A DNA stretch of 17,885 nt, from positions 1 to 17,885 of the forward strand of contig JAJYJR010000043.1 in assembly GCA_021789355.1 (NCBI GenBank). Reading direction: 5' to 3'. The notes beneath the pieces are model-generated. The model saw only the letters and a program-made list of their open reading frames with translations. It was not told where the DNA came from and ran no database searches. Position numbers and translations under genes: made by a program. This stretch comes from Chloroflexota bacterium (GTDB lineage Bacteria; Chloroflexota; Limnocylindria; Limnocylindrales; CSP1-4). Positions 1 through 7,261 of the stretch are shown here, piece by piece. How positions within the stretch are numbered: the first letter of the stretch is position 1; every line of letters begins with the position of its first letter.

Positions 1-1318
1 GCGCACGGCGATGCTCCTCCGCTCCGAGCGCTCCGCCCGGCGAGCCGAACACGAAGCCGCGGCGCGACTGGCGCAGGAGCTGCGCGATCGGGGTGACACG
101 CTCGTCTCGCTCGCCCGCCTGCAGCCGGGGCCGACCGCGGCCGATACCGCGCTGCGGATCTGTCGGGAGGCCCTGCGACTCCCCGGGGCAGAGGCAGCGG
201 TCATCCGAACGGTGGACTCCGACGGGATCGTCGTCCCGCTCGCGATCGCCGGGACGGACTTCGACGCGACCGGCTACCTCGAACGACCTCTCCCGGTCGC
301 GCGCGCCGCCGCACTCCGCACGAGAGCGGCAGACAACGCCTGGATCGACCGGATCGCACCCGACGAGACTGAGCCGGGGTTGCGCGCACTGGCCGATACG
401 GGCCTGCGCGGGCTGGTCAGCGCGCCGTTGCGCTGGGAGGGCCGTCTTGCCGGGATCGTGTCGCTCGGCGTGTACTCCGACGCGGCGGCCGCCCAGCTGC
501 CCGACCGGATCGCCACCACGCGGGAGCTCGGCGTGGTCGCCGGTGCCCTGCTCGGCCCCCAGCTCGCGAGTCGCGACCGGCGCCTGGCGCTGCAGCGGCA
601 CGTCGCGCGTGTGATCGACGAGCGCGCGTTCGAGCCCGTGTTCCAGCCGATCGTCGAGCTCACCGCACATCGCATCGTCGGCTTCGAGGCGCTCACGCGT
701 TTCGCCGACGGGACCCGACCGGATCTCCGGTTCTCGGAGGCGGCAACGGTCGAGCTGGGCGAGCAGCTCGAGACTGCCACCCTGCGCGCGGCGCTCGTGT
801 CGGCAAGTTGCCTGCCCGAGGCAGCGTGGCTCAGCCTGAATGTGTCGCCCGCACTCGTGACTGCTCCCGACCGGCTCGGCGGGATACTCGCGAGCGCCCG
901 TCGACCGGTCGTCCTCGAGATCACCGAGCACGTCCCCATCGACGACTACGACCGGCTCATGGCGGCCCTGCGTCCTCTCCGCTCACAGGCCCGGATCGCC
1001 GTCGACGACGCCGGTGCGGGGTACGCCGGCCTGCGGCACATCCTCGAGTTGAGGCCGGACTACGTCAAGCTCGACCGCGCGCTGGTTCGTTCGATCGACA
1101 GAGACCCGGCAAGGCGCGCGCTCGCATCCAGCCTGGCGAGCTTCGCCCGCGAGACCGGCTCCACGCTGATCGCGGAGGGGATCGAGACTCGCGAGGAACT
1201 GTCGGTGCTCCGGGAGCTGGGCGTGGGGCTTGGTCAGGGGTATCTGCTCGGACGGCCGGAGCGCCTCGAGCCGCCCGGCGACGCGGTTATCCCGGTCATC
1301 GCGCAGATGGCCGGATGA
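1..1318 (+). CDS. GAF-EAL cyclic-di-GMP phosphodiesterase, 5'-partial
   Basis: The protein probably hydrolyses cyclic di-GMP to pGpG. The frame is open to the window edge, so the first visible ATG at position 11 need not be the real start and the N-terminus is probably cut off. Counting from that ATG (435 residues), residues 1-30 are charged and helical, like a linker or coiled coil. Residues about 40-180 look like a GAF-type sensor domain. Residues about 205-425 form an EAL domain. Its catalytic and metal-binding set appears complete: E226 in the EAL motif, N277 in LSLNVSP, E303 in LEITEH, D332-D333 in VDDAGAG, K353 in YVKLDR and E389 in IAEGIET. The loop usually written DDFGTG is DDAGAG here, a modest change. 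No GGDEF domain is visible. It does not overlap the catabolic operons and probably belongs to the neighbouring region. The family call is firm; the ligand of the GAF domain is unknown. Confidence 0.88.
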   Translation, partial: RTAMLLRSERSARRAEHEAAARLAQELRDRGDTLVSLARLQPGPTAADTALRICREALRLPGAEAAVIRTVDSDGIVVPLAIAGTDFDATGYLERPLPVARAAALRTRAADNAWIDRIAPDETEPGLRALADTGLRGLVSAPLRWEGRLAGIVSLGVYSDAAAAQLPDRIATTRELGVVAGALLGPQLASRDRRLALQRHVARVIDERAFEPVFQPIVELTAHRIVGFEALTRFADGTRPDLRFSEAATVELGEQLETATLRAALVSASCLPEAAWLSLNVSPALVTAPDRLGGILASARRPVVLEITEHVPIDDYDRLMAALRPLRSQARIAVDDAGAGYAGLRHILELRPDYVKLDRALVRSIDRDPARRALASSLASFARETGSTLIAEGIETREELSVLRELGVGLGQGYLLGRPERLEPPGDAVIPVIAQMAG

Positions 1319-1586
1319 GCCGCGGGAGACGCACGCAGGAACCGGCGGGAGCGGCGCGGAGCGGGGGGCCTGTGCATCAGGAGGGGGTCCCGCGCTGGCT
1401 CGTCGGCTGACAGTGATCCCGGGGGAAGAACATCGCCAGGTCGGTCGGCGCGCTCCTCGACGAGCCGTGGTCACCCTCCGGCAGGGCCGGGTGCTGACAG
1501 TCTCGGCCGCTGCCAGAAAACCGACCAGAACCTGTCTCGCAGGTCGCAGCCGCCACCCCCCGCACGAACCGGTGACATGGGGTGCT
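1319..1586. other. Non-coding stretch after the EAL gene
   Basis: No open frame in this stretch resembles a known protein. The small overlapping frames on both strands look like GC-rich shadows. I see no convincing terminator hairpin with a T-run for the EAL gene. The stretch ends at the tRNA fragment beginning near 1587. Confidence 0.5.
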
Positions 1587-1624
1587 TGGAGCGAGAGACA
1601 GGATTCGAACCCGCGAGGTCTTGC
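1587..1624 (-). tRNA. tRNA 3'-end fragment (T arm, acceptor strand, TCCA), possible att-site scar
   Basis: Read on the minus strand, 1614-1598 forms a T arm: stem GCGGG, loop TTCGAAT, stem CCTGT. It is followed by a seven-base acceptor strand CTCTCGC (1597-1591) and TCCA (1590-1587). The piece before the T arm (AAGACCT) looks like the end of an anticodon stem plus variable loop. The matching 5' acceptor GCGAGAG, a D arm and a normal anticodon loop are not found further along, so only the 3' part of a tRNA is present. Such remnants are typical of one end of an element integrated at a tRNA gene, or of a recombination joint. The tRNA identity cannot be read; the acceptor would suit a Gly- or Thr-like tRNA, but this is a guess. 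Confidence 0.5.
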
Positions 1625-1702
1625 CAGGCGCAGCACGACCTCGATGTCGCTCGGCGTGGCATCCGCGAATCGGAGCGCGGGTGACCGCCTGGATGTTGTC
1701 AC
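1625..1702 (-). pseudogene. Possible N-terminal remnant of a GNAT-like acetyltransferase abutting the tRNA fragment
   Basis: From a GTG at 1702 the minus strand encodes a short peptide containing LRFADATPSDIEVVLRLA. This resembles the first strand and helix of many GNAT N-acetyltransferases. The frame then runs straight into the tRNA-derived sequence and continues with nothing acetyltransferase-like. If real, this is a gene start cut off at the tRNA joint. The match is about 18 residues judged by eye, so chance is a serious alternative. Confidence 0.2.
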
Positions 1703-1802
1703 TCCCCGGGTGCGCCCCGGCGGATCTAGAGCGACAGCAGATCGGCACGCTGCGGGTCAGCCGGTGGTTCGTCTTCATCACCGCCACCGCCCCAACCATC
1801 GC

Positions 1803-1840
1803 AGAAATCAAAGCGGGTCCCCGGTCTGCCGGGTTCGCTA
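1803..1840 (-). terminator. Probable intrinsic terminator of the minus-strand operon
   Basis: Immediately at the stop codon of the SorC gene, the minus strand can fold AGCG...CCCGG-CAGA-CCGGG...CGCT. The inner stem has five base pairs, the outer stem four, and a short asymmetric internal loop lies between them. A T-rich run (TTTGATTTCT, about 1812-1803) follows. The position, right at the end of the last gene of a five-gene operon, supports a terminator, although the T-run is interrupted. Confidence 0.45.
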
Positions 1841-2827
1841 CCTGGAGTCAGCCAGACCTGCCGCAGAGAAGGGCGGCACCTGATCCTGTCTCGACGCGTC
1901 AATCTCCAAGAGTGCCTCACCGAGTTCGTAGTCGGCAATGAGTTCGTCGATGAGGCCGCCCCCAATCGCCGCCCGGACAGAGCGTGCCTTGGCCGCCCCG
2001 CCGGCGACACCAATCACGCGTCGTGCGGCTCTCAGATCCTCGAGTGACAGTCCGACGGGGAAGAGCGAGGGCTCCTCGACCTCTCTGCCGGCAGCGTCAA
2101 AGTAGTGACCCAGGATCTCGCCTTCGGCACCGCGCGCGATGATCTCCCGCATCACGTGCGCGTCGACGAGTCCGTCACTGCGAAGCAGCGAGTCCTCCCC
2201 GACCACGCCGATCGACACGAGCGTCGCGTCGGCCGCACGGGCCAGTCGGAGGACCTGCTCTACCGGAGGAGAGGCCAGTAGGAACTGAAGCGAGGCCATG
2301 GAGTCGGCGAAGGCCGGGGACGGGAGGTGGACAGCCTCGGCGCCCAGTGCGGACGCGAGCGTCCGCGTGACCTCGATCGCCGGCGCCATGTCCTTCCCGC
2401 TCGCGTGGCCGACGGCATCCACGATGACCACGCCGGTCGTTCGCCGGGGCCTCACGAGATGAGCTGCAATGGCCAAGGTGCGACCCCAGCTCACCGCCAC
2501 CGTCTGGTGCCCACCGACGGCGAGTCGCTCGATGCGCCGCGCTCCCGCACGAGCCGCCGTCACCATGGAGCTGTCGTCGACCAGGCGCATCCCGATCTGC
2601 GCGGAGATGCCGAAGCGATCGCGGATCGCCTCGCCGAGCTTCATCTCGAGCGGCGCAGGCTCAGTCACCGTGACTTCGACGATGCCGAGCGCCTCGGCCT
2701 CATTGAGAGCGCGGCTAATCGTCGATCTCGACACGCTGAACCGCTTCGCGATCGTCTCCTGGTTCATTCCCAACTCGTAATGCAGCCGCGCGACCTCGAT
2801 GAGGAAGTCCCGACGCTCGGTCGCCAT
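1838..2827 (-). CDS. SorC-family transcriptional regulator
   Basis: This is a 329-residue DNA-binding regulator of the SorC/DeoR-like sugar-responsive type. Residues about 22-52 form the helix-turn-helix (NQETIAKRFSVSRSTISRAL). The rest is the SorC effector-binding domain, with a VAVSWGRTL segment and a C-terminal GVAGG...GGLIDELI segment. The family normally binds phosphorylated sugars at the position where related isomerases bind substrate. The start at 2827 is preceded by a purine-rich GAGGCGAGGG. It is the last gene of the operon, 26 bases after the RuBisCO-like gene, so its expression is probably tied to the enzymes. The likely targets are the two TGCAC-N4-GTGCA palindromes between the divergent operons. 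A 5-substituted ribulose or xylulose phosphate is the natural guess for the effector. Family call is firm; ligand and operator are inferred. Confidence 0.9.
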   Translation of the reverse strand: MATERRDFLIEVARLHYELGMNQETIAKRFSVSRSTISRALNEAEALGIVEVTVTEPAPLEMKLGEAIRDRFGISAQIGMRLVDDSSMVTAARAGARRIERLAVGGHQTVAVSWGRTLAIAAHLVRPRRTTGVVIVDAVGHASGKDMAPAIEVTRTLASALGAEAVHLPSPAFADSMASLQFLLASPPVEQVLRLARAADATLVSIGVVGEDSLLRSDGLVDAHVMREIIARGAEGEILGHYFDAAGREVEEPSLFPVGLSLEDLRAARRVIGVAGGAAKARSVRAAIGGGLIDELIADYELGEALLEIDASRQDQVPPFSAAGLADSR

Positions 2828-2853
2828 CCCTCGCCTCTGCTACCTACTGTGCC

Positions 2854-4017
2854 TCACGCTTGCATGGCCGCTGGGGACTCCCCTGTGTCGCCCACGGCTA
2901 CACGCATCCGTTTCACATTCTCCGACAGATCACCGCGGTGCAGACTGCCTCCGATCAGGAGCATGGTGTCTTGACCGTAGAAGTCGACGAGTTCCGCGGC
3001 ACGGTCGACGGTCATGCCGCCGCCCGGTGACGGGAAGATGGCCGAAACGCCCGGCAACGGGCTGCGGCAACCCGCCGCGACATCGAGGCATGCGGCGGGG
3101 CTGAAGCTGAACCGGCCACCGAAGCTCGGGAAGATGGAGATGTCTGCGCCGGCCAGCCTCGCGAGCGTGCCGAAGATGAGCCCGTGCCTGATTCCGGCAT
3201 GCTCGTCGGCCACGAACGAGCCTAGGAACGACGGGTGCATCATGATCGGGAGGGCCAGTCGATCGTCGTCCGCGAGGCGCCGCATCGTGTCGAGGCCAGC
3301 GAGACCGGGGAGGACGAGGAGTCCTCCCGCTCCTGCGTCCTTCGCCAGGCGCGCACGGCTCTCGAGTTGATCGGCTGGCGCGTTGAGCGATGGCAGATAG
3401 ATGGCGTGTCTCCCGGTGATCTGGTTGGCCTCACGTACGGCCGCGGCGCAGGCGACGACCCGCTCTTCGAAGAGCGCGAAGGGCTGGTTTGCGATGCCGT
3501 GATCGTCCTTGATGACGTCCATGCCGGCGATCGCGAGGGTCCGCGCCATGGCCGCAAGCGCAGCGCTCCCAAGCCCCACGGGCTTGAGGGCGGTGGCGAG
3601 TAGAGGCCGGCCCCAGACGCCGAGAAGCTGTCGCAGGCCAGTGATGCCGTAGCGTGGGCCACGGAATCGGCCGAGCAGCTCGATGGGCAGGTCGAGATCG
3701 ATGAGGCGCACGCCGGGGAACAGCGAGCAGTTGCCGAAGACGACGTTGAGGAGCTGGGGCAGCTCGAAGCCGGTAGTCTCGACGGCGTAGCTGATGCGCG
3801 CCAGCGTGGAGCCCCTGTCAGGCTGCAGCGCCCGTATCTGTCCGATCACGTGCCGACGGATGTCGTCATCTGCGATCAGGTCGGCGGGGAATTCGATTGT
3901 TTGCTCGATCGTGATCGCCTGTGCGCGCGCCTCCGCCTCCGCCGGCGGCGCGCTGATCGCGTAGGTGGCTTCGAAGCGAACACCCGAGACCGCAAGGGTC
4001 GTGGCTGGGATCGTCAT
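2854..4017 (-). CDS. RuBisCO-like protein (form IV), probable sugar-phosphate isomerase/enolase-type enzyme
   Basis: At 387 residues this is a RuBisCO large-subunit homologue but not a carboxylase. Recognisable family segments are GPRYGITGLRQLLGV (120-134), RPLLATALKPVGL (137-149), IKDDHGIANQPF (169-180), MMHPSFLGSF (259-268) and FPSFGGRFSFS (296-306), with a glycine-rich phosphate site LLIGGS near 354. K145 matches the general-base lysine and K170 the carbamylated lysine. The second lysine of the KPK motif is V147, and the metal-binding Glu of the KDDE motif is H173. Known RLPs act as enolases or isomerases in methylthioadenosine salvage, or in oxo-isoapionate catabolism. Position next to an MtnA homologue favours a 5-substituted ribulose 1-phosphate as substrate. 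Its ATG overlaps the stop of the transketolase C-subunit gene (ATGA at 4017-4014). The exact reaction cannot be read from sequence. Confidence 0.9.
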   Translation of the reverse strand: MTIPATTLAVSGVRFEATYAISAPPAEAEARAQAITIEQTIEFPADLIADDDIRRHVIGQIRALQPDRGSTLARISYAVETTGFELPQLLNVVFGNCSLFPGVRLIDLDLPIELLGRFRGPRYGITGLRQLLGVWGRPLLATALKPVGLGSAALAAMARTLAIAGMDVIKDDHGIANQPFALFEERVVACAAAVREANQITGRHAIYLPSLNAPADQLESRARLAKDAGAGGLLVLPGLAGLDTMRRLADDDRLALPIMMHPSFLGSFVADEHAGIRHGLIFGTLARLAGADISIFPSFGGRFSFSPAACLDVAAGCRSPLPGVSAIFPSPGGGMTVDRAAELVDFYGQDTMLLIGGSLHRGDLSENVKRMRVAVGDTGESPAAMQA

Positions 4018-5027
4018 AGCGAATCTGCCCGTTCCACGGTCCCGATGAGCTCTGGGGGCACGATGGCCAGCTCGGCCGGCTCGATCCCCAGGTCGTGGCC
4101 GAGCAACTGCTCGACGCCCCGCACGATCCCGGCCGCATCGAGACCGTACTCACGGGCCAGGTACGGTCGGCTGGCACCGTGTGCATACGTGTCCCGCAGC
4201 CCCACCCGGACCAGTCGCTTGCCCAGCCCCCGTTCGGCGATGCGTTCCGCGACTGCAGACCCGAGGCCGCCCACGATCGTGTGGTTCTCCGCCGTCACGA
4301 CGCCCGCGCGCCCCCGCGCGATGCTCTCTTCGATCTCCGGATCGTCGAATGGCTTGTGCGTCGAGACGTGTAGGAGACGGACGCCCACGCCGTGCGCCGC
4401 CAGGGCCCGCGTGGCGCGCATGGCCTCCTCGGTTTCGATGCCGGCGCTGAGCACCGTCGCGTCGTCTCCCTCCGACAGCACACGCACGCGATCGAGGCGC
4501 ATCGGGTCGCCGGGCGGGAACAGTCTGGGCATCACCCCGCGAAGCATCCGCACGTATACGGGGCCCTGGACCGCCTGCGCGACATCGAGCACTGACTCGA
4601 CGTCCGTCGCGTCGCCCGTCTCGAGCACGGTCATGTTCGGGGTGGCCCGCATGATCGCGACATCCTCGATCGCCTGATGACTGACGCCCCCCGGGGTCGT
4701 GATGCCCGGCAGGAATCCAATCAGGCGGACGCGAAGATTGGGGTAGGCGATCGACATCGCGAGCTGGTCGTAGGCGCGTCTATAGATGAAGACAGCGAAC
4801 GTATGAATGAACGGTGTGTAGCCTTCGCGGGCGAGCCCGCCTGCGAAGCTCAGCATGTTCTGCTCCGCCATCCCGACCGAGAAGAAGCGGTCAGGGTACG
4901 TGTCGCGCCACCGTCCAACCTCAGACGAGTTCGTCAGATCCGCGGACAGCACCACCACCTCGGGCTTGTCGGCCGCCCAACGGATGAAGTTCTCCACGTG
5001 CGGCCGCACCACGGTCTCGATGCTCAT
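4014..5027 (-). CDS. Transketolase, C-terminal (pyrimidine-binding) subunit
   Basis: This 337-residue protein is the second half of a split transketolase. It has the Pyr domain with the activating glutamate E55 in VGMAEQNM, then TTPGGVSHQAIED (110-122) and a C-terminal transketolase domain ending with AENHTIVGGLGSAVAE. It pairs with the N-terminal subunit encoded just upstream to form the thiamine diphosphate site at the interface. The open frame extends further upstream, but the ATG at 5027 makes a 4-base ATGA overlap with the partner gene and begins exactly where the family begins, so that start is chosen. Split transketolases of this kind occur in specialised sugar pathways, such as the AptA/AptB apulose-4-phosphate enzymes, as well as in general metabolism. 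Coupling to an RLP and an MtnA homologue suggests a specialised donor substrate here. Confidence 0.92.
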   Translation of the reverse strand: MSIETVVRPHVENFIRWAADKPEVVVLSADLTNSSEVGRWRDTYPDRFFSVGMAEQNMLSFAGGLAREGYTPFIHTFAVFIYRRAYDQLAMSIAYPNLRVRLIGFLPGITTPGGVSHQAIEDVAIMRATPNMTVLETGDATDVESVLDVAQAVQGPVYVRMLRGVMPRLFPPGDPMRLDRVRVLSEGDDATVLSAGIETEEAMRATRALAAHGVGVRLLHVSTHKPFDDPEIEESIARGRAGVVTAENHTIVGGLGSAVAERIAERGLGKRLVRVGLRDTYAHGASRPYLAREYGLDAAGIVRGVEQLLGHDLGIEPAELAIVPPELIGTVERADSL

Positions 5028-5944
5028 CGCAACATCGCCTCGTACGCCGCCCGATAGCGGGAACGTTCTTCGTCGGACGTCAACCGGACGGTGTGAAGCA
5101 ACGGTCTTCGTTCCGCGAGCAGCGGGATCCCACATGTCGGATCGGTGCGCGCAACGATGACGAGCGGGCTCGCGGACGCCTGCTCCATCGCGTCCGAGAG
5201 CGCGACCACGTTGTTGCCGTCGACCTCGACCGCAGTCGCTCCGAACGCCCGTATTCGAGCTGGCAACGGTTCCAGGAGGGCAACCGACGCGACTTCCCCA
5301 TCGCACTGTTGTCCGTTGGCGTCGACGACGACGCGGAGATTGTCGAGCCGGTGGAACGCGGCGTTGGCAATCGCCTCCCAGGTCTGGCCCTCTTCGAACT
5401 CGCCGTCCGACATCATGACCCACACGTGCCCGCTGTCGCCGCGTCGCTTGCGCGCGAGCGCGATGCCGGCCGCCTGACTGAGAGCCTGCGCAAGAGATCC
5501 CGCAGTGGTCTCGATACCAGGCGAGTGCTCCGCGCCGATCATCTCGACCGTGCCGCCGTCGCGGTTGAACTCGTCGAGTGCGTCGGGCACGAGCCGACCG
5601 ACCTCGATCAGGGCGGCGTACAGCGCCAGGGCGTCATGCACCGGCGAGAAGATCAGCCGATCGAACGCTGGGCCCCTTGGGCCGTTGGCCGCCGCCCCGG
5701 AGATGTAGTGAAGATTGTCTGCGCTGGGCACCCCCGTGAACGGGCCCGGCCGCACGGGTACCTCAAGAGGCGCCAGCCGGAGGATTCGCGTGTACAACGT
5801 GGCGAGGATCTCGGCGGACGAGCACGCCTGAGAGAGATAGCCCTCGCTGTGCTTCAGGGTGTGCTCGAACACGCGAAGCCGGATCCCGGCCGCAACCGCG
5901 TTCGCCCGCTGCGCCCAGGGAGGCGTGTCGCCAGGGATCATCAC
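5024..5944 (-). CDS. Transketolase, N-terminal (thiamine diphosphate-binding) subunit
   Basis: This 306-residue protein carries the diphosphate-binding half of transketolase. Residues 101-112 (PVHDALALYAAL) match the conserved GHxxxALYA segment. Residues 140-160 (HSPGIETTAGSLAQAL...) match HPxxxTPGVExSTGSLGQGL. SDGEFEEGQTWEA (179-191) to DAN (208-210) is the GDG-N metal/ThDP motif, with Ser in place of the first Gly. The start is either GTG 5944 or the adjacent ATG 5941. Both overlap the stop of the isomerase gene (GTGA or TGATG), indicating translational coupling. It must work with the C-terminal subunit. The donor ketose is unknown; the operon suggests the product of the MtnA and RLP steps. 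Confidence 0.92.
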   Translation of the reverse strand: MMIPGDTPPWAQRANAVAAGIRLRVFEHTLKHSEGYLSQACSSAEILATLYTRILRLAPLEVPVRPGPFTGVPSADNLHYISGAAANGPRGPAFDRLIFSPVHDALALYAALIEVGRLVPDALDEFNRDGGTVEMIGAEHSPGIETTAGSLAQALSQAAGIALARKRRGDSGHVWVMMSDGEFEEGQTWEAIANAAFHRLDNLRVVVDANGQQCDGEVASVALLEPLPARIRAFGATAVEVDGNNVVALSDAMEQASASPLVIVARTDPTCGIPLLAERRPLLHTVRLTSDEERSRYRAAYEAMLR

Positions 5945-6981
5945 GGGAGCACCTCCCCTGTTGTCGGCCCAAAGGGCGGGTGAAGCACGCCGACGTCTGT
6001 GATGTACGCGGAGATCAATGCGCCCGGAGTCACGTCGAATGCGGGATTCCAGACGGGAACGGCAGGCGGCGCGGCCCGGCAGCCCCGGAACAAGCGGATC
6101 TCATCTGCTGGGCGCTCCTCGACCACAATGTCTCGACCAGCGGCAGTCGCAGGATCGAATGTCGAGGACGCGGCCGCGACGTAGAAGGGCACGCCGGCAT
6201 GCCGCGCGAGAACTGCCAGTCCAAAGGTCCCGATCTTGTTGGCGGTGTCGCCGTTCGCGGCGATTCGGTCTGCTCCCACGACGACGGCGTCCACGCGCCC
6301 ACCATCCAGCAGGGCCGCCGCGGCCGAGTCCGCAACGAGCGTCACGTCGATTCCGGCGTCCAGAAGTTCCCACGCGGTCAGCCTTGCCCCCTGGAGGAGG
6401 GGCCGAGCCTCGCAGACGTAAACCTCGACAGGCTCGTGGGCCGCAGCTTTCGCGTACACGATGCCGAGCGCAGTTCCCCACCCGAGCGTGGCGAGGCGCC
6501 CCGTATTGCAGTGCGTCAGGATCCGGGTGACGCCGGCAAGGTAGGCGCGGCCGAACTCCCCAATCAGGCGGCACGCTTCGCGGTCCTCTTCGATGATGAG
6601 GAGCGCCTCGTCGAGCGCGCGCCGTCGTAACTCGTCGAAAGTCGCCGCCTGCGAGGCCGCGTCCCGGACGCGGCCGACCGCCCACATGAGGTTCACCGCG
6701 GTTGGACGTGCACGGCCGATCGTCTCGGCGAGTACGCCCAGGTGGGTTCGGGCGGCACCCAGGCTCTCGCCGTGCCAGGCATCAATCCCAAGCACCATGG
6801 CGAGAGCGCCGCATGCCCCGATCGCGGGAGCGCCGCGCACGGCGAGACGGCGAATGGCGTCGATCGCGGCCCCGCATGTCTCGAGCCGGGTCACGTTGAC
6901 GGCGGTCGGCAACTCGGTCTGATCGATGATCTCAATCGCCGCTCCGTCCCACGCCACTGCAGGGCGCAATCCGCTCGTCAT
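5941..6981 (-). CDS. mtnA: MtnA-type S-methyl-5-thioribose-1-phosphate (or 5-deoxyribose-1-phosphate) isomerase
   Basis: This 346-residue aldose-phosphate isomerase of the eIF2B-related family converts 5-methylthioribose 1-phosphate, or the 5-deoxy analogue, to the ribulose 1-phosphate. Visible motifs are RGAPAIG (49-55), THCNTGRLAT (156-165) with catalytic Cys C158, RPLLQGARLTAWEL (193-206), VGADRIAANGDTANKIGT (235-252) with catalytic Asp D238, and NPAFDVTPGALISAYIT (312-328). The pattern fits MtnA better than the archaeal ribose-1,5-bisphosphate isomerases. DrdI of 5-deoxyribose salvage is a close alternative. ATG 6981 is chosen because GAGGAAG lies just upstream; the frame extends to 7032. 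It is the first gene of the minus-strand operon and faces the divergent control region. Confidence 0.9.
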   Translation of the reverse strand: MTSGLRPAVAWDGAAIEIIDQTELPTAVNVTRLETCGAAIDAIRRLAVRGAPAIGACGALAMVLGIDAWHGESLGAARTHLGVLAETIGRARPTAVNLMWAVGRVRDAASQAATFDELRRRALDEALLIIEEDREACRLIGEFGRAYLAGVTRILTHCNTGRLATLGWGTALGIVYAKAAAHEPVEVYVCEARPLLQGARLTAWELLDAGIDVTLVADSAAAALLDGGRVDAVVVGADRIAANGDTANKIGTFGLAVLARHAGVPFYVAAASSTFDPATAAGRDIVVEERPADEIRLFRGCRAAPPAVPVWNPAFDVTPGALISAYITDVGVLHPPFGPTTGEVLP

Positions 6982-7099
6982 CACTTCCTCTTGCTCCCCG
7001 CGGCGTGCGGCCCACCGTCCAGGGTCCTCCACGACGATGCCCCTCCACAGCGCCGCTGCCTGCTGTTCCGCGACCGGCGGCCCTCAGATCGCGATGCGG

Positions 7100-7113
7100 T
7101 GCACGTTTGTGCA
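7100..7113. promoter_or_regulatory. Candidate operator copy 1, TGCAC-N4-GTGCA
   Basis: The sequence TGCACGTTTGTGCA is a 5-base inverted repeat around a 4-base centre. It differs from the second copy at one base. It also overlaps a second palindrome, GTTTG-TG-CAAAC (7105-7116). Position between divergent operons that include a SorC regulator gene makes it a likely binding site for that regulator. Confidence 0.55.
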
Positions 7114-7177
7114 AACGCCGCAATCTTGGTCGCCCATGGTACACGACCTGTCCAGTGGGGCTCTCCAGCCGCCGATA

Positions 7178-7191
7178 TGCACATTTGTGCA
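7178..7191. promoter_or_regulatory. Candidate operator copy 2, TGCAC-N4-GTGCA
   Basis: TGCACATTTGTGCA repeats copy 1, 78 bases downstream. It is nested inside a wider inverted repeat ATATGC (7175-7180) / GCATAT (7192-7197) that touches the -35 box of the rightward promoter. Binding here could block polymerase on the transporter operon. The two sites about seven helical turns apart would allow looping. Confidence 0.6.
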
Positions 7192-7196
7192 GCATA

Positions 7197-7224
7197 TTGA
7201 CAAACGACGATCTGACCCTATCAT
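7197..7224 (+). promoter_or_regulatory. Sigma-70-like promoter of the transporter-deaminase operon
   Basis: TTGACA (7197-7202) is a perfect -35 consensus. TATCAT (7219-7224) matches the -10 consensus at five of six bases, with a 16-base spacer. It lies 37 bases upstream of the lipoprotein ATG at 7262 and is followed by AGGAGG at 7247-7252. Overlap of the -35 with the candidate operator suggests repression by the SorC protein. Confidence 0.65.
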
Positions 7225-7261
7225 GCCACCAACCCTGATCGCGATGAGGAGGTAGTTCCCG

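Larger units (their letters stand above)
6982..7261. promoter_or_regulatory. Divergent intergenic control region of the two catabolic operons
   Basis: About 280 bases separate the isomerase gene (leftward) from the ABC transporter lipoprotein gene (rightward). The right half is noticeably more AT-rich than its surroundings and contains two copies of a palindrome plus a promoter-like sequence, listed separately. For the leftward operon I see only a weak candidate: TTGTCA with CATATC 18 bases on, overlapping the second palindrome. No protein-coding frame here is convincing. Confidence 0.7.

Noticed and set aside
1587..1660. A complete tRNA gene on the minus strand
   Set aside because: Only the T arm and 3' acceptor strand are convincing; no D arm, anticodon arm or matching 5' acceptor strand could be found.
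2854..4017. A true carbon-fixing RuBisCO large subunit
   Set aside because: Key catalytic residues are replaced (V147, H173), no small subunit or phosphoribulokinase is nearby, and the context is nucleoside salvage.
5028..5423. Upstream extension of the transketolase C-subunit frame
   Set aside because: It overlaps the N-subunit gene out of frame and contains no domain; the ATG at 5027 fits the family start.
5941..6981. Archaeal-type ribose-1,5-bisphosphate isomerase or translation factor eIF2B subunit
   Set aside because: The motifs follow MtnA and the neighbours are MTA-type deaminase and phosphorylase. With an RLP rather than a true RuBisCO, the AMP-RuBisCO pathway does not fit.
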